Source: Nonlabens sp.
GTDB lineage: Bacteria; Bacteroidota; Bacteroidia; Flavobacteriales; Flavobacteriaceae
Assembly: GCA_020630715.1 (NCBI GenBank)
Contig: JAHDIQ010000002.1
Location: 300,189-364,188, forward strand
Length of the DNA stretch: 64,000 nt
Direction of reading: 5' to 3'
Shown in pieces: positions 26,836-35,637 of the stretch (position 1 is its first letter; every line of letters starts with the position of its first letter). The notes under the pieces are model-generated. The model saw only the letters and a program-made list of their open reading frames with translations, ran no database searches and was not told the origin of the DNA. The position numbers were made by a program, and so were the translations under genes.

Positions 26836-28235
26836 TAATTCAATATCATTTTTTCGATTCTGCTTTGGGCTTGAGTTAATAAATTTTGTGCTTCTTCTTG
26901 TAGTTTTTTTGCTCTTTCACGTAAGTCGTTAATATGTTTTACTATCTCATCTTGTTTAGCCTTAGAAGCAATAGGGATAAGTACTTTACCTAATTCATCC
27001 ATTGTAATTGCAGGATAATTACCACCTGTTGAACGTTGCTTTAATTGTTTTAGAACCAATGGGTTTCTTAATACCTCAAAAAGGTAATCTTTAGAGACTT
27101 CATCATTTCTTAGCTTTCTTAGTACTGCAAAGCCCGTTGAAGCTATTGAACGATTGTTCTCTTTTTCAATTCTCGCAATAGCACCTCTGTGTGGTCTTGT
27201 CAGCGAAACTATAATATCATCAGTTTTTACAACCATTTTTGCCCTACTTGGTGCTTCTCCAATTGGAATTGAATTAACGTTCATTATCTTACCTGTACTA
27301 AGATTGATTTCACTAATTTCTATATAAGGAAATGTGTCTTCGTAATAATCCTTTTGATTCCAGCTTTCACTTGAGAATTTAATTATTTGACTTAATTTGG
27401 CATATTTCTTTTGTTGAATTAAGGATACTAACTGGCTGTAATAAGGCAAGTAAAAATCAGGGTCAATTCTATCACCATTTACATCACTATTGTTTACAGT
27501 AAAAATTCTTCCTTCAAGACTATAATCTTTTGTAAGTAAACAAATGCCTAATTCATCTAATATATATGGATTTATGCTATCTAATAATTCTTTAGCTTTT
27601 TCCTCTTTTAGCCGCTTCGTTTTGTAAGCGGTTTGGTATAGTTTGATTATTTTTTGTTGGGTATTAGAATCTGGAATAGGTATCTGCAAAGTCTTATATT
27701 CTTCCGCATTAATGTTAGGTTGCCCTGCTGTTCTTTGGGTTGCCTTAACCCACTTCTTATAAAAATTTGATTGGGTAAATATGAAAGCATACTCAGGTGA
27801 AATTTGATTTTCATCAAATACAAAGCGAATCATATAACCAGCGAAAAAACAATCATAATCGTAGAGTTCTTTTTTATGTATATATGATTTGCCTACAGTA
27901 TTACCGCTTCGAGCGAAAAGAACATCTTTATCATTTAAAAAATATTTGGAGTCTATTTTTTTTGCAGTTTTACCCAAATCTGATTTTAAAGTTCCATCTT
28001 CTTCTATATCTGTTATTCTAATATACCTTGGTATGTCATTAGAAGTTCTATCAACCCCTGCTTCATTTGCTCCATACTGAGGGTTTGATTTTAATAGGTG
28101 AGCAATTTTTTTTGTTTTGAACTTATACTCATTGACTGTTTGTCTTTGATATAGAATCATTTCCGGGTCCCATCTGTTTTCCAACTCAGACCGCTGAATA
28201 ATAAATTGATTTGTATGTAAGGTTGATTCGTTCAT
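26835..28235 (-). CDS. hsdS: type I restriction specificity subunit HsdS
   Basis: A 466-residue protein with two tandem target-recognition domains, each followed by a helical spacer. The first TRD includes SNPQYGANEAGVDR and ends in GQPNINAEEYKTLQIPIP. The second ends in GGNYPAITMDELGKVLIPIA, followed by LRERAKKLQEEAQNLL. This is the standard HsdS layout that sets a bipartite DNA recognition sequence for methylation and cleavage. It sits between the DGQHR protein and the nuclease gene. Confidence 0.92.
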   Translation of the reverse strand: MNESTLHTNQFIIQRSELENRWDPEMILYQRQTVNEYKFKTKKIAHLLKSNPQYGANEAGVDRTSNDIPRYIRITDIEEDGTLKSDLGKTAKKIDSKYFLNDKDVLFARSGNTVGKSYIHKKELYDYDCFFAGYMIRFVFDENQISPEYAFIFTQSNFYKKWVKATQRTAGQPNINAEEYKTLQIPIPDSNTQQKIIKLYQTAYKTKRLKEEKAKELLDSINPYILDELGICLLTKDYSLEGRIFTVNNSDVNGDRIDPDFYLPYYSQLVSLIQQKKYAKLSQIIKFSSESWNQKDYYEDTFPYIEISEINLSTGKIMNVNSIPIGEAPSRAKMVVKTDDIIVSLTRPHRGAIARIEKENNRSIASTGFAVLRKLRNDEVSKDYLFEVLRNPLVLKQLKQRSTGGNYPAITMDELGKVLIPIASKAKQDEIVKHINDLRERAKKLQEEAQNLLTQAQSRIEKMILN

Positions 28236-28236
28236 T

Positions 28237-29772
28237 CTAAACTATACTATATCTTACTTTTAAAATCTCTTTCAAATTGTTTTTCACAATACCCTTTATC
28301 GCAGTATAATAAGCATCACCATCATAGGGTATCCATTGTAATTTATCCATATCAAAAGGTGGTTCTTCTTTGTCACCTTCTTTTTTTAATAATATCATTG
28401 GCTTGCCACAGCCTTCAGCGTAGGCTACTTCAAAAAGTACATTAGGATTACATTCAGTAATGTCTGCTACAAATATTTCGCAACTGTCTATAGAGTCTAA
28501 TAAGCGTCTATCTATTCTTTTGCTTTCTCCTTTAAATCTCATAATTGGAATAAGCTCTAAAGACACATCAACTTTTAAAGTGGTTTGCAACTCCTTGAGA
28601 CACTCTTTAAACAACTTGTTGTATTCATTCACCTTAGCGTGACTCCAATAAGGCATAGCGACAAATAAACTTATGTGTTTCACTTCACTTAGTTTGTCAA
28701 AAACATCGACTAAGGTTTTTGTACTGATTTCTTTTATTTGATATATATGGTTATCAATTATCCAATGTAAACAGTGATTAAATTTTCTTTCGTCACCTCT
28801 TATGTGATAATAAAGCAATGCCGTTAATATCCCTAAACTATCGCACTTGCGAAGTTTGGTGTTCTTTTTATATATCTGTTCAAGGCTTTTTAATGATTCA
28901 AACACCCTATTCGACAGACCTTCTTGCTTAAATCTCTTTTCCAGTAGGTAATTAAAAATGCCATTATAGAATGTTCTGTACTTATCATCAATAATTCCTG
29001 ATAAGGCTGTAAAATATGAAGGACTAACTTTATCTATGAGTTCCCTTGTTAGAATAGCTTGCGTTCCTAAAATTTCTTCTAACTCATCATCAGAGAATTG
29101 TTCTTTATCATCAATAATTACTTTTAAATTCTGCTCAGAAGTTAGGGGAATAGTTTTCGTATTGATATTATGAAAGAATACTTTAACCGATTTATCAAAG
29201 ACCTTCGTTTCTCTATTGTCCTGAATGTTGCCATTCTCTACAATTTGTTCTCCTAATAGGATACAAAATGGTGCAACCATTTGCTCAACCATAGAAGCTT
29301 GACTTGCTTTTGCTGCTTTTAGCCTGTGATTGCCATCAATACGCTGAAACGGCTTTTTACCTTTCTTAATGGCTTTCTCTAATTCTTCATCATCAAGAAT
29401 AAGTTCAATGACTCTAATCTCGGTTATACCTCTACTATCTTTCTGACTTTTATAGTCAAGCTTTTTGAGTTTAAACTCTGTATTATCTACGTTTGATACA
29501 TAATTTTGATTGAGTTGTATGGCTTGTAGTGGTGGTGTTTCACTTTTTGGTTTTGAAAAATCGTGTTGGAATTTATAAGACAAAATAATCTCTGGAAAGA
29601 ACAAGTAAGTTTCCTTTTCTAAGAAATCAATAATATCTTCTCTTCCTTTTATAGGGTTTCTTTGATATGAGTAGTCAGCCTTAGATATACGTTCTAATTC
29701 TTTAATAGGTGCAAAACCTCTAAAACAAAGTTGTCCTTTTAATGAACTGTCTATTATTCCTCTTAGTATCAT
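28237..29772 (-). CDS. DGQHR-domain protein fused to a deoxyribosyltransferase/TIR-like domain
   Basis: A 511-residue fusion. The N-terminal half is a ParB/DndB-related DGQHR domain, with FQRIDGNHRLKAAKAS (motif at about 146-150). The C-terminal about 140 residues (from ISLFVAMPYWSHAKV) form a nucleoside 2-deoxyribosyltransferase/TIR-like fold ending in a typical ECNPNVLFEVAYAEGCGKP signature (about 440-460). The C-terminal fold often hydrolyses nucleotides in defence effectors. It is embedded in the operon and overlaps the methylase gene by one base. Neither enzymatic activity nor trigger can be proved from sequence. Confidence 0.75.
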   Translation of the reverse strand: MILRGIIDSSLKGQLCFRGFAPIKELERISKADYSYQRNPIKGREDIIDFLEKETYLFFPEIILSYKFQHDFSKPKSETPPLQAIQLNQNYVSNVDNTEFKLKKLDYKSQKDSRGITEIRVIELILDDEELEKAIKKGKKPFQRIDGNHRLKAAKASQASMVEQMVAPFCILLGEQIVENGNIQDNRETKVFDKSVKVFFHNINTKTIPLTSEQNLKVIIDDKEQFSDDELEEILGTQAILTRELIDKVSPSYFTALSGIIDDKYRTFYNGIFNYLLEKRFKQEGLSNRVFESLKSLEQIYKKNTKLRKCDSLGILTALLYYHIRGDERKFNHCLHWIIDNHIYQIKEISTKTLVDVFDKLSEVKHISLFVAMPYWSHAKVNEYNKLFKECLKELQTTLKVDVSLELIPIMRFKGESKRIDRRLLDSIDSCEIFVADITECNPNVLFEVAYAEGCGKPMILLKKEGDKEEPPFDMDKLQWIPYDGDAYYTAIKGIVKNNLKEILKVRYSIV

Positions 29773-32108
29773 TAGCTCTTTTCAATTTTAGTTATAAATG
29801 CCCTCAAGCCTTTTAAGATACCTTCGTCCAGTACTTCTTTTTCGGTTTTTACTAACTCATCTTGTAGGTTTTTAGTAGTGATTACTTTTTCGCTGTACAG
29901 ATCATTGCTTAGTTGTTCAATCACCTTTTTGTAATTGCCTTCTATAATTTCTTGCTTAGAAATATTAGTACTTGTAGATTTACCTACAGCATCATACCCT
30001 ATATTATCTGCTATCGCCATAAAAATTGGATAGTCTGGTAACTCTGATCTACGAGCTTCTAAATAAGCTTCTTCCAATTCCTCTTTGAGGTTGTTTATTT
30101 TCTCATTATATAAATCAGATATTTCTTGTTTCCACTCTCTAAAATCTTCTGTTTTTTCAATTTCACGCTTTACCATAAAGGTCGTATTGTTAATAAAACC
30201 ATCGTGGTTTTTGATGCGGTCTTTTTTCTCTTTCTGCCAAGCTTCTATTTTTTCTACAAAGTCATATTCAGCCAATAATCGGGTTTCAATGGTTCTTTTT
30301 GTATTTACCAAATTTAACGTGTGGTTTCGGTTGTATTTTTTAACAAACAAAACTGAGCTTTTTACACCTGCACCTGTTGCAGAAAAAGCTGTTTGTGGCA
30401 TAGATACTACTGCAACAATTTGATACCAATCTTCTAATTGGTCACGTACATATTGTAGACTACTATTGGTTAATATACCATCTGGAAGCACTACTGCTAA
30501 ATAACCACCTTCGTTTAGAAAATGGTAGCATTGCTCTAAAAACAAAACTTCAGTACTTTGATTGTTTCTATCTTTTGGCTTTTTACCTTGGTTTTTGTAA
30601 TCTAACCAGTGATAGTCTTTTTTACCAAAAATGTAATCTCCTAAGTATTTTTTCTCTGATTTTTTGATAGAAGAACCAAAAGGTGGATTGGTTATGATAT
30701 AATCAAACTGATTGTATTTGAAACCATTATTTTCGGTAATCTTCTTTATGTTGCCTGGTGATTCTAATCCATCTAATGAAATAACATTTGTATGGCCATC
30801 ATCGTGAATAATCATATTCATCTTGGCAGTACGAGCAATCTGCTCAGATATTTCAATACCAAATAAATTGTTAGAAGCAAAGTCGTGCCAGTGCTCATGC
30901 CAAGCACTGTGTTCTTCCATATCCGTTTTATAATCAGGATATTCTAAATTAGCTTGTCGCCTCACTTTGTCTAACGCATACAATAAGAACCCTCCACTGC
31001 CACAGGAAGTATCTAAAACTAAAGAAGTGTTTTTAATAGGTAGAGCTTCTACAATAAATTGTACTATTACTCTTGGTGTAAAGTATTGCCCAAATTCTCC
31101 TCTAAAAAATGACCCCATAAAGGTCTCAAATGCCCTTCCTTTACTATCTAAATCCGTCGCATCAAAGTTGATACCCTGCAAATATTCAACGACCGTTCTT
31201 AAACGTTGTGGGGACAGTCTAATGTCATCTTTAAAAACTTCTTTGTCTTTCTTTTTACCAGCTTTATAAAGGGATTTTATTCTATTTTCAAGAGCCTTGT
31301 TTGTTCTCCTTGTCCTTTCTTCTTCATTTCTGCCATCTTCTTGAATTACCTGGAAATCGTATATCTCACCTTTCTTTCTTCTCTTTAATTCATCCTCACC
31401 TATGACTTTATATTTTTCGTCATATACTTTACAGAAAATTAGCTTATCTAATTCGTCAAAAGCTTCAGAAGGATTTAATTGACCACCTGCCCAAAGGGCA
31501 TCGTGGGCTTGTTTTAATTTTTTTGTAAGCTCTTGTTCTGCAACAATCTCAATATCTTGAAATCTTTGAATAACTTCTTTGCCTTTGTCAATGTAGGTTC
31601 TTTTACCGCCACCTTTCACATATTTATAAGGTGCAACTTTATCTTGACCGTATTCAGGTATGTCTGTTTCAGATTTCCTTTCATTTGTCTCTTTGTCAAA
31701 TCGGAAATATTCATCTTTTAGGCCAGAGGTAACCCAAATATATTTGATACTTCCAGCTAAAGCGTGAGCATAAGAAAATGCTTGATTGACTGCTTGCTGA
31801 AACTCTTGTTCGCTAACATCTTCTTTTTTACACTCTACTACAACAATTGGTTTGGAATGATCTGCATCATCAAATACTACGATGTCAGCTTCCTTTTTAT
31901 CAGCCCCCATTGTAACCGTTAAAAATTGAACAATATGCTCAACTGGATAGCCCTTTTCAATTACCAATTTAAGGAAAGAATCAGCTTGTATTTTCTCTTC
32001 TGGATTAGAGAAATTGCGTTTCTTACCTTGGTGTATATAGGTAATGAACTTCTGACTTTCGTCAAAAGAAATCAATCCTTGTTCTATGCCTTTTTCAATC
32101 AGATTCAT
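29772..32108 (-). CDS. hsdM: HsdM adenine methylase fused to an N-terminal nuclease-like domain
   Basis: A 778-residue protein. Residues ~20-130 form an HsdR-N-type PD-(D/E)XK domain (EADIVVFDD, then PIVVVECKK, giving D...ExK). A linker and helical HsdM N-terminal domain follow. Then comes an N6 methylase with LDTSCGSGGF (motif I, about 364) and ITNPPFGSS (motif IV, about 472). The C-terminus is coiled coil. No HsdR translocase is encoded nearby, so the system differs from classical type I. It overlaps the regulator gene by four bases. Confidence 0.88.
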   Translation of the reverse strand: MNLIEKGIEQGLISFDESQKFITYIHQGKKRNFSNPEEKIQADSFLKLVIEKGYPVEHIVQFLTVTMGADKKEADIVVFDDADHSKPIVVVECKKEDVSEQEFQQAVNQAFSYAHALAGSIKYIWVTSGLKDEYFRFDKETNERKSETDIPEYGQDKVAPYKYVKGGGKRTYIDKGKEVIQRFQDIEIVAEQELTKKLKQAHDALWAGGQLNPSEAFDELDKLIFCKVYDEKYKVIGEDELKRRKKGEIYDFQVIQEDGRNEEERTRRTNKALENRIKSLYKAGKKKDKEVFKDDIRLSPQRLRTVVEYLQGINFDATDLDSKGRAFETFMGSFFRGEFGQYFTPRVIVQFIVEALPIKNTSLVLDTSCGSGGFLLYALDKVRRQANLEYPDYKTDMEEHSAWHEHWHDFASNNLFGIEISEQIARTAKMNMIIHDDGHTNVISLDGLESPGNIKKITENNGFKYNQFDYIITNPPFGSSIKKSEKKYLGDYIFGKKDYHWLDYKNQGKKPKDRNNQSTEVLFLEQCYHFLNEGGYLAVVLPDGILTNSSLQYVRDQLEDWYQIVAVVSMPQTAFSATGAGVKSSVLFVKKYNRNHTLNLVNTKRTIETRLLAEYDFVEKIEAWQKEKKDRIKNHDGFINNTTFMVKREIEKTEDFREWKQEISDLYNEKINNLKEELEEAYLEARRSELPDYPIFMAIADNIGYDAVGKSTSTNISKQEIIEGNYKKVIEQLSNDLYSEKVITTKNLQDELVKTEKEVLDEGILKGLRAFITKIEKS

Positions 32109-32407
32109 TTCTTGTTCACTTTTATTTCGGTCAATTCCTTTTCAGCAACAGATAAAGCTTTTAAGGCTTCCTCTTCATCTGCCACCACAGCGTACACCTG
32201 GTCTGCTAACCAAAGAGCTGTTGCCTCTGCTTCGTTTAGCTTGAAAATTTTAATGAGTTGGTGAACGTGTTCACGTTTCGCAGTTCGTTCCCCTCTTTCT
32301 ATTTTACTCAGTTGAGCGGTATCTATATCCAGTTCTGCCGAAAGGTGTCGCAAGAGCATATCTTGTTCTTCTCTTTTGGCTCTGATAAGGTCTCCAAATT
32401 TGTTCAT
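32105..32407 (-). CDS. XRE-family controller protein
   Basis: A 100-residue HTH regulator. The motif is LRHLSAELDIDTAQLSKIER (about residues 19-38), followed by a GERTAKREHVHQLIKIFKLNE segment. It is first in the restriction operon and is preceded by a 17-bp dyad, so it fits the C-protein role of delaying nuclease expression until methylation is established. Confidence 0.85.
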   Translation of the reverse strand: MNKFGDLIRAKREEQDMLLRHLSAELDIDTAQLSKIERGERTAKREHVHQLIKIFKLNEAEATALWLADQVYAVVADEEEALKALSVAEKELTEIKVNKK

Positions 32408-32429
32408 AACTCAATAGTCTAAATTTGAT

Positions 32430-32446
32430 TTGTCTAAAATAGTCAA
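32430..32446. promoter_or_regulatory. C-box-like operator of the restriction operon
   Basis: TTGTCTAAAATAGTCAA is a dyad of form TTGnCTAnnnTAGnCAA centred 31 bases upstream of the regulator ATG. A further half-site TAGTCTA lies at about 32415. Autoregulation by the adjacent XRE protein is inferred. Confidence 0.6.
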
Positions 32447-32552
32447 ATCATTTTTCTATTTGTAAGGTTTTATCAAAAAAATCTTCAACGTCCCAAACTA
32501 CAATTCCACACCGCAACTCAAACCACCGCAAAAATTACTTTTATGAGCATAC

Positions 32553-33566
32553 GTGAGCGCACCACAGAAACATACCATCCAAGGCAACGATGGCAAATAC
32601 AACTATCTCTCATTTGATAGTGTGTTTGCCTTTAATGCGTTTGTAGATGATGAAATCAAGCAATTATCTAATACTAACCAATCTCGTTGGGATTGGGTAT
32701 CGCAAAGCACGAGCGATAATATAAAAAACGGCACGAATTGGTACGGCACACCAGCACCCAAAGATGTAACCGTTTTAGAAACACATCGCACCTTTTTAGG
32801 AATGCCTCTGGTCGATAAAATCCAACCCAAAATTAAAGACAAGCTTGCCGAATATTTACAGTATCTCAATGATGCCGTGATGCCTAAAACTAAGATGGCG
32901 TATAATGATAGAGGTCTGGGCGTGTTTTCATTTGAACGTGCTGCAATGGCGATGTTTCAGCAGTTTCCTGTGAATACGGGAACACCGCTTGATACGTCTG
33001 TAAGCCAAATGAACATAGAACTGCGCAACAAACAAATCCAGACCTCGGTAAAAAGTGTATACGCTTATTTTCAGGATAAACAGCAATCCTATCCATCGCT
33101 ACAATTGTACCTGATGGCAGGTGCAAATGCACAGGTAAAAGGGAACGATTTGCTCTACGTAGGTCTTGCCTGCGCCGAGTTGGTCGAGTTTATGGAACTG
33201 CGTGGCGTTTCGGTAGAAGTGAATGTGATGCTAGGCACATCCTTTAATAGTCAGGTCACGATGGGTTGCGTGCGCGTCAAGCGATTTCAGGATAAACTGG
33301 ATAAAAATCAGCTGTTGTTAATGAGCAGCGACCCAAGGTATTTCCGCTATCGCGGTTTCAAATCTCTGGTAGCGATGAGCAACTATTTTGGCTTGACCAT
33401 TCCTTCTGGATTAGGGACAATTTCTGCTAGTATGGGTAACGCTTTCGCGAAAGCGGTAAACGAAAAAGGCTTCGTCTTTGAACAAAGCTACTCAATGGAA
33501 TCTGCCGTAAAAGAGGTCTCTCAAATCATAACCAATTATAAAAATAGACTGGATGGAAAGCCCTAA
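32553..33566 (+). CDS. vWA/CobT-like or DUF7192-like core protein
   Basis: A 337-residue soluble protein. The centre has LQLYLMAGANAQVKGNDLLYV followed by a long helix (ACAELVEFMELRG) and VSVEVNVMLG; this beta-alpha-beta pattern with a GNDL turn resembles a degenerate von Willebrand A domain without a clear MIDAS DxSxS. I suggest it partners the CobS-type ATPase, which it would directly follow if the restriction cargo were removed. The start codon is GTG at 32553; an ATG at 32543 is out of frame. A GCTTTCGCGAAAGC site encodes NAFAKA. Confidence 0.5.
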   Translation: MSAPQKHTIQGNDGKYNYLSFDSVFAFNAFVDDEIKQLSNTNQSRWDWVSQSTSDNIKNGTNWYGTPAPKDVTVLETHRTFLGMPLVDKIQPKIKDKLAEYLQYLNDAVMPKTKMAYNDRGLGVFSFERAAMAMFQQFPVNTGTPLDTSVSQMNIELRNKQIQTSVKSVYAYFQDKQQSYPSLQLYLMAGANAQVKGNDLLYVGLACAELVEFMELRGVSVEVNVMLGTSFNSQVTMGCVRVKRFQDKLDKNQLLLMSSDPRYFRYRGFKSLVAMSNYFGLTIPSGLGTISASMGNAFAKAVNEKGFVFEQSYSMESAVKEVSQIITNYKNRLDGKP

Positions 33567-33885
33567 AAATACCTTAAAACAAAGTGTCATTCACAAGATA
33601 ATGGACAGAGCGATTGACATCAATAGAGCCTGTAAGGAGCAGTGTAGAGATTTTCAGATTATGCTTTCGCGAAAGCGTGAAAACACTTTAATCCTGCGCT
33701 GGACGACCATAGATATTTCTAATGTGGATAATCCCGTGCAATGCTACCGTTATGAATGTTTCAAAACCGACGGAACGCCACAACTGTGCTCTGTTCATTA
33801 TGCGGACCAAGAGGAAGCTAATGACTTTATCTGGTCGCTGGAACCGCTCTACCATCAACAATATGCCATAGACCATAAATTATAG
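33553..33885 (+). CDS. unknown small protein of the early core
   Basis: A 110-residue soluble protein that overlaps the previous gene by 14 bases. It contains a helical N-terminus, a beta pair (TLILRWTTIDISNV) and a YRYECFKTDGTPQLC segment. The palindrome GCTTTCGCGAAAGC is read in another frame here (LSRKRE). No family was recognised. Confidence 0.6.
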   Translation: MESPKNTLKQSVIHKIMDRAIDINRACKEQCRDFQIMLSRKRENTLILRWTTIDISNVDNPVQCYRYECFKTDGTPQLCSVHYADQEEANDFIWSLEPLYHQQYAIDHKL

Positions 33886-33888
33886 AAT

Positions 33889-34203
33889 ATGTTTAAAACC
33901 AAAGACAGCACTCCCAAACAATTGCAATCCATCAAGATTACAAATCAAGATGAGATTGTGGCGCTTACAGGCAGTAAACTGAATCCTGTACAAGCTTGGG
34001 AAGTGATAAAAGAAGCCTCAGAAAATTTCACCAAAACCGATGCCAAAGCGCAAGAAGCCGATGCTTTATTGTTTGAAATGCTACATCCTAACATAAAGCG
34101 CAAAACAGACGCAACAACCGAAGATGAAAACATACGCATACAAGAAAAGGAACGTGCCCGAGCACTAGCATTACTCGAACTAGAACTATTAATTGCCGCA
34201 TAA
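33889..34203 (+). CDS. unknown small helical protein
   Basis: A 104-residue mostly helical protein with charged C-terminal helix (IRIQEKERARALALLELELL). It starts three bases after the previous stop, in the plus-strand core operon. No family or motif was recognised. Confidence 0.6.
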   Translation: MFKTKDSTPKQLQSIKITNQDEIVALTGSKLNPVQAWEVIKEASENFTKTDAKAQEADALLFEMLHPNIKRKTDATTEDENIRIQEKERARALALLELELLIAA

Positions 34204-34207
34204 CATT

Positions 34208-34840
34208 ATGACCATACAAGAACTACAAGCGCTCGATATGAGCCAAGTCCAGCCCGAAGCCTTGCAAAGTGCCGTACAAGATATTCTGGACGATTACAAA
34301 GCTACGACCGATAAAAAGGCATTTGAAGACATCGCCAAAGAGAACATTGAAAAAGTGTTTTTACTGGTAGAACGTCTCGCTCCTAAAGCTATTAAAAAGG
34401 CAAAGGAAGAAGCTCCTAAAAAGTCGGAGAAAAAAGAGGCTGCCAAAGATAAAAAGGAAACTGCTACAGAAAAGAAAACTCCTAAAAAGCCTAAAAAACC
34501 AAACAAGACCGTCAAGAAAGAACTCGATGCCTTGAGCGAAGATATTAAGGCGTGTCGGTTGAAAATCAGAAAGTTTAATGAGGAAAAGCGCAAAAATCAG
34601 CCTAAGAAACCCAAGCCGATGCGCCATACTAAAATCAAGAATCATTTTATAGCGATTGCCAATTTGATTCCACCAGCGCATAAGGAAAACCTCAAGATGC
34701 AAAAGGAAGCTGAGAAAATCTTGTTACGTGCCTATCGCGGTATAATGAACACCTACGGAATCAACTTTGTGCGTGCCGAAGCTGGTGAAAAAGATATTAA
34801 GGAGAAGTACGATAAAATGGAGGAGAAAGCCAAAAAGTAA
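34208..34840 (+). CDS. lysine-rich helical protein
   Basis: About 210 residues. The ATG at 34208 is preferred because it follows the previous stop by four bases. The middle (about 65-110) is a lysine/glutamate-rich low-complexity stretch with repeated KKxxK units and prolines. A helical domain ending in a basic coiled coil follows. The composition suggests nucleic-acid or membrane-surface binding; the function is unknown. Confidence 0.6.
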   Translation: MTIQELQALDMSQVQPEALQSAVQDILDDYKATTDKKAFEDIAKENIEKVFLLVERLAPKAIKKAKEEAPKKSEKKEAAKDKKETATEKKTPKKPKKPNKTVKKELDALSEDIKACRLKIRKFNEEKRKNQPKKPKPMRHTKIKNHFIAIANLIPPAHKENLKMQKEAEKILLRAYRGIMNTYGINFVRAEAGEKDIKEKYDKMEEKAKK

Positions 34841-34842
34841 CT

Positions 34843-35088
34843 ATGAATAAGAAAGTATTAATTATCACAGGCGCAGGACTCGCCATAGGGTTTGCTGAAG
34901 CGCTTATCTACTACAACCTAGGTAAGAATGAAAAGCAAGAAAAATTCAAGTTTCAAATCCCAAAAGGAGCTGAACTTTTAAAAACCACAGGAATCATTAT
35001 TGCCACCTCACTCGCCACCGCAGCATTATCAAATATCATTGAAAATGCAATGCAAGACAAAGAACAACTCATCCCAGTAACCGTCTAG
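34843..35088 (+). CDS. small membrane protein
   Basis: Eighty-one residues with an N-terminal TM helix (about 4-24) and a second hydrophobic stretch (LKTTGIIIATSLATAALSNI, about 46-65). It lies three bases after the lysine-rich gene. It resembles the many small membrane proteins of the structural region. Confidence 0.65.
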   Translation: MNKKVLIITGAGLAIGFAEALIYYNLGKNEKQEKFKFQIPKGAELLKTTGIIIATSLATAALSNIIENAMQDKEQLIPVTV

Positions 35089-35091
35089 ATT

Positions 35092-35568
35092 ATGCAAAAA
35101 ATAGAACATAAAACTTTCCTAAAGAATAACAGCCTCGATAAAAAATTACTCCTGGAACCGATTCAGGATAAAATTGAAATTTTTGATAGAATGTATGCTT
35201 TGCTAGAAACGGTTTCAGATTGTGAAAAAGGAGACCTACTTGAGCAATTGGAGGAGCTTGACCTCGAAATCCTAGAAGATATCGATGAAGAATATGCCGA
35301 CAAACTAGAGTTTAACGAGATTGAAGAAGCGCTTGAAGAAACGCCAGTTCTTGAAAACGTTGCACTTAAAAAGGAAACGCTAAAACCTGCTAATGATGAG
35401 GCTATTTTAGAGGAGTTAGTAAGAATGGGACGTGTCCGAAATATTGCTGGCTCTACGTTTCGAGATTTAGGATTGAAATCTAAACTCGGCTGGGAAACTT
35501 TTATTGGGAAGTATCGTGTGGTTAGGACCAGTGTATTTAGGTATAGGTATGAGGTGGAGCGGATATAG
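35092..35568 (+). CDS. unknown acidic protein
   Basis: A 158-residue protein with a strongly acidic helical middle (LLEQLEELDLEILEDIDEEY and following) and a basic C-terminus (GKYRVVRTSVFRYRYEVERI). It is the last core gene before the phosphorothioation-like cargo. No family was recognised. Confidence 0.6.
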   Translation: MQKIEHKTFLKNNSLDKKLLLEPIQDKIEIFDRMYALLETVSDCEKGDLLEQLEELDLEILEDIDEEYADKLEFNEIEEALEETPVLENVALKKETLKPANDEAILEELVRMGRVRNIAGSTFRDLGLKSKLGWETFIGKYRVVRTSVFRYRYEVERI

Positions 35569-35604
35569 ATTTGAGTGTTGCCCTTATCTTGATGTTATAA
35601 ATTG

Positions 35605-35612
35605 TATTTTTG
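35605..35612 (+). promoter_or_regulatory. -7 box of the DUF4007 operon
   Basis: TATTTTTG, an exact TAnnTTTG match, 25 bases upstream of the DUF4007 ATG. No TTG is ideally spaced, so the promoter is tentative. Confidence 0.4.
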
Positions 35613-35637
35613 TCTTAATTTAAGGTGATATTAAACT

